Of a stretch of DNA of 34,105 nucleotides, positions 33,248 through 34,105 are shown one piece after another. How positions within the stretch are numbered: the stretch's first letter is position 1; every line of letters starts with the position of its first letter. Source of the DNA: an uncultured Mycolicibacterium sp. (lineage in GTDB: Bacteria > Actinomycetota > Actinomycetes > Mycobacteriales > Mycobacteriaceae); NCBI GenBank assembly GCA_945957405.1, contig CAMFLL010000037.1, positions 1 to 34,105 on the forward strand, given 5' to 3'. Position numbers and translations under genes: made by a program. The notes beneath the pieces are model-generated. The model made no database searches. It worked only from the letters and a program-made list of their open reading frames with translations, and had not been told where the DNA came from.

Positions 33248-33844
33248 CTAACGAACCGCGTCGAGCATGTCGACGAACAGGGCATGCACGCGACGGTCAC
33301 CGGTCATCTCAGGGTGGAACGACGTGGCCAGCACCGAACCATGACGTACCGCGACAATGTGGTCCTCGGCCTGCGCCAGCACCTCGACACCCGGACCGAC
33401 GCGTTCGACCCACGGTGCCCGGATGAACACCGCGTGCACCACACCGTCGACACCGGTGAAGTCGAGGTCGGCCTCGAATGAGTCCACCTGGCGACCGAAA
33501 GCGTTGCGGCGCACCGTCATGTCGATGCCACGCAGCGGCAGGGCCTCGCGGCCGGGGGCACCGGCGTCGAGGATCTCAGAAGCCAGCAGGATCATGCCCG
33601 CGCACGACCCGTAGGCGGGCATCCCGTCGGCCAGCCGGGTGCGCAGCGGTTCGAGCAGGTCGAACTCGCGCAGCAGCAGACTCATCGCGGTGGACTCCCC
33701 ACCGGGGATGACGAGGCCGTCGACGCTGTCGAGTTCGGCGCGCCGGCGCACCGTCGTGGCATCGGCACCCGCCGCGCGCAGGGCGGCCAGATGTTCGCGG
33801 GTGTCGCCCTGGAGGGCGAGCACTCCGACCCGGGGCGCGCTCAC
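33248..33844 (-). CDS. pdxT: pyridoxal 5'-phosphate synthase glutaminase subunit PdxT
   Basis: 198 residues from GTG 33844, which overlaps the tesB stop (GTGA, 33844-33841); the longer open frame to 34072 runs into adapter sequence and is not real. PdxT hydrolyses glutamine and feeds ammonia to PdxS, which makes PLP from ribose 5-phosphate and glyceraldehyde 3-phosphate. Class I glutaminase triad: C81 in GSCAGM, H177 and E179 in SFHPEM. The opening [13 protein letters not shown] and the PGGEST motif (47-52) are diagnostic. Length is normal. In M. tuberculosis pdxS lies beyond tesB (Rv2606c), so here it should be just outside the contig end. Confidence 0.95.
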   Translation of the reverse strand: MSAPRVGVLALQGDTREHLAALRAAGADATTVRRRAELDSVDGLVIPGGESTAMSLLLREFDLLEPLRTRLADGMPAYGSCAGMILLASEILDAGAPGREALPLRGIDMTVRRNAFGRQVDSFEADLDFTGVDGVVHAVFIRAPWVERVGPGVEVLAQAEDHIVAVRHGSVLATSFHPEMTGDRRVHALFVDMLDAVR

Positions 33845-34057
33845 CGTGCGGTTTCGGGTTGCGGGGTCTCGGCGCCCCGAAAGTCGCGCTGGTAGCGGGT
33901 CAAGCCCTCCTGCATCACCGCGGCAACCATCTCGCCGTACTGGTTGAACAGCTTGCCCTGGGTCAGGGACCGGCCCCCACACGCCGACGGTGATGACTGG
34001 TCGTACAGCAACCACTCGTCGGCGCGGAACGGACGCATGAACCACATGGCGTGATCC
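33841..34057 (-). CDS. tesB: acyl-CoA thioesterase II, C-terminal fragment
   Basis: 71 native residues remain, beginning [18 protein letters not shown]; everything 5' of 34057 is adapter. The segment is the second hot-dog domain's end of TesB: the catalytic Asp of DHAMWF, then YDQSSPSA and the Gln of QEGL match the Asp-Ser/Thr-Gln triad. The enzyme hydrolyses medium- and long-chain acyl-CoA. Overlap of its stop with the pdxT start suggests coupling, as in Rv2605c-Rv2604c. The complete gene would be about 280-290 residues. The truncation is a library artefact, not a biological break. Confidence 0.9.
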
Positions 34058-34105
34058 CTGTCTCTTATACACATCTCCGAGCCCACGAGACTAAGGCGAA
34101 TCGCG
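34058..34105. other. Illumina Nextera adapter contamination
   Basis: CTGTCTCTTATACACATCT (34058-34076) is the complement of the Nextera/Tn5 19-base mosaic end. It is followed by CCGAGCCCACGAGAC (34077-34091), the read-2 adapter, then TAAGGCGA (34092-34099), which equals index N701 as I remember it, and ATCGCG, close to the ATCTCG that begins the P7 tail. This order is that of a read running through into the adapter, so these bases are not from the organism. Confidence 0.97.

Noticed and set aside
33845..34086. N-terminal extension of pdxT beginning MYKRQ and of tesB beginning [10 protein letters not shown]
   Set aside because: Both start inside the Nextera adapter. The pdxT family start is GTG 33844, and the tesB residues before DHAMWF are adapter translation.

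Overview
The window is a high-GC (roughly two-thirds G+C by eye) actinobacterial contig end. The gene order hisS – glyoxalase II-like hydrolase – exported cyclophilin – relA – apt – lipoprotein – secF – secD – yajC – gabT – carboxylic acid reductase (fadD9-like) – ruvBAC – yebC – pdxT – tesB is the conserved mycobacterial backbone (Rv2580c to Rv2605c in M. tuberculosis, from memory). PE_PGRS44, vapBC40 and speE, which sit in this stretch in M. tuberculosis, are absent, and different accessory genes fill those places. I therefore infer a rapidly growing Mycobacterium/Mycolicibacterium, not a member of the tuberculosis complex.

Layout. Positions 1-2773 hold a tightly packed catabolic-looking operon: a 5'-truncated FAD dehydrogenase, an RraA/HMG-aldolase-like protein and a Gfo/Idh/MocA oxidoreductase. 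A small membrane protein follows (2836-3366), then a strong hairpin between convergent genes. Next are hisS and a metallo-beta-lactamase-fold hydrolase on the minus strand, divergent from two tandem membrane-anchored cyclophilins (5434-7436). An orphan cadherin/VCBS-like protein lies at 7587-8084. A long minus-strand block (8114-16404) runs yajC-secD-secF-lipoprotein-apt-relA and joins protein export, purine salvage and the stringent response. Nitroreductase, gabT, a catalytically doubtful alpha/beta hydrolase and a membrane protein lead to a 1170-residue carboxylic acid reductase (20528-24040) that ends in a clean intrinsic terminator. After a small unknown protein and a DUF1304 protein comes ruvC-ruvA-ruvB, coupled through ATGA overlaps.

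The stretch 27318-30741 is an accessory regulatory island with three self-contained modules, each with a visible palindromic operator: DUF1398 protein/MarR (divergent), TetR/alpha-beta hydrolase (divergent), and TetR/small secreted protein (co-directional, two related operators). A fatty-acyl-CoA ligase follows. The window closes with yebC, pdxT and a tesB fragment on the minus strand.

The last 48 bases (34058-34105) are not genomic. They are an Illumina Nextera transposon-end adapter followed by an i7 index, so tesB is cut by a library artefact. No tRNA, rRNA, CRISPR array, insertion sequence or prophage was seen. The most distinctive native signals are a tandem 20-nt duplication upstream of yebC that creates two chained 7-codon mini-ORFs ending on the yebC start, the operator arrays of the 27.3-30.7 kb island, and two enzymes (MBL-fold and alpha/beta hydrolase) that have lost a key active-site residue.
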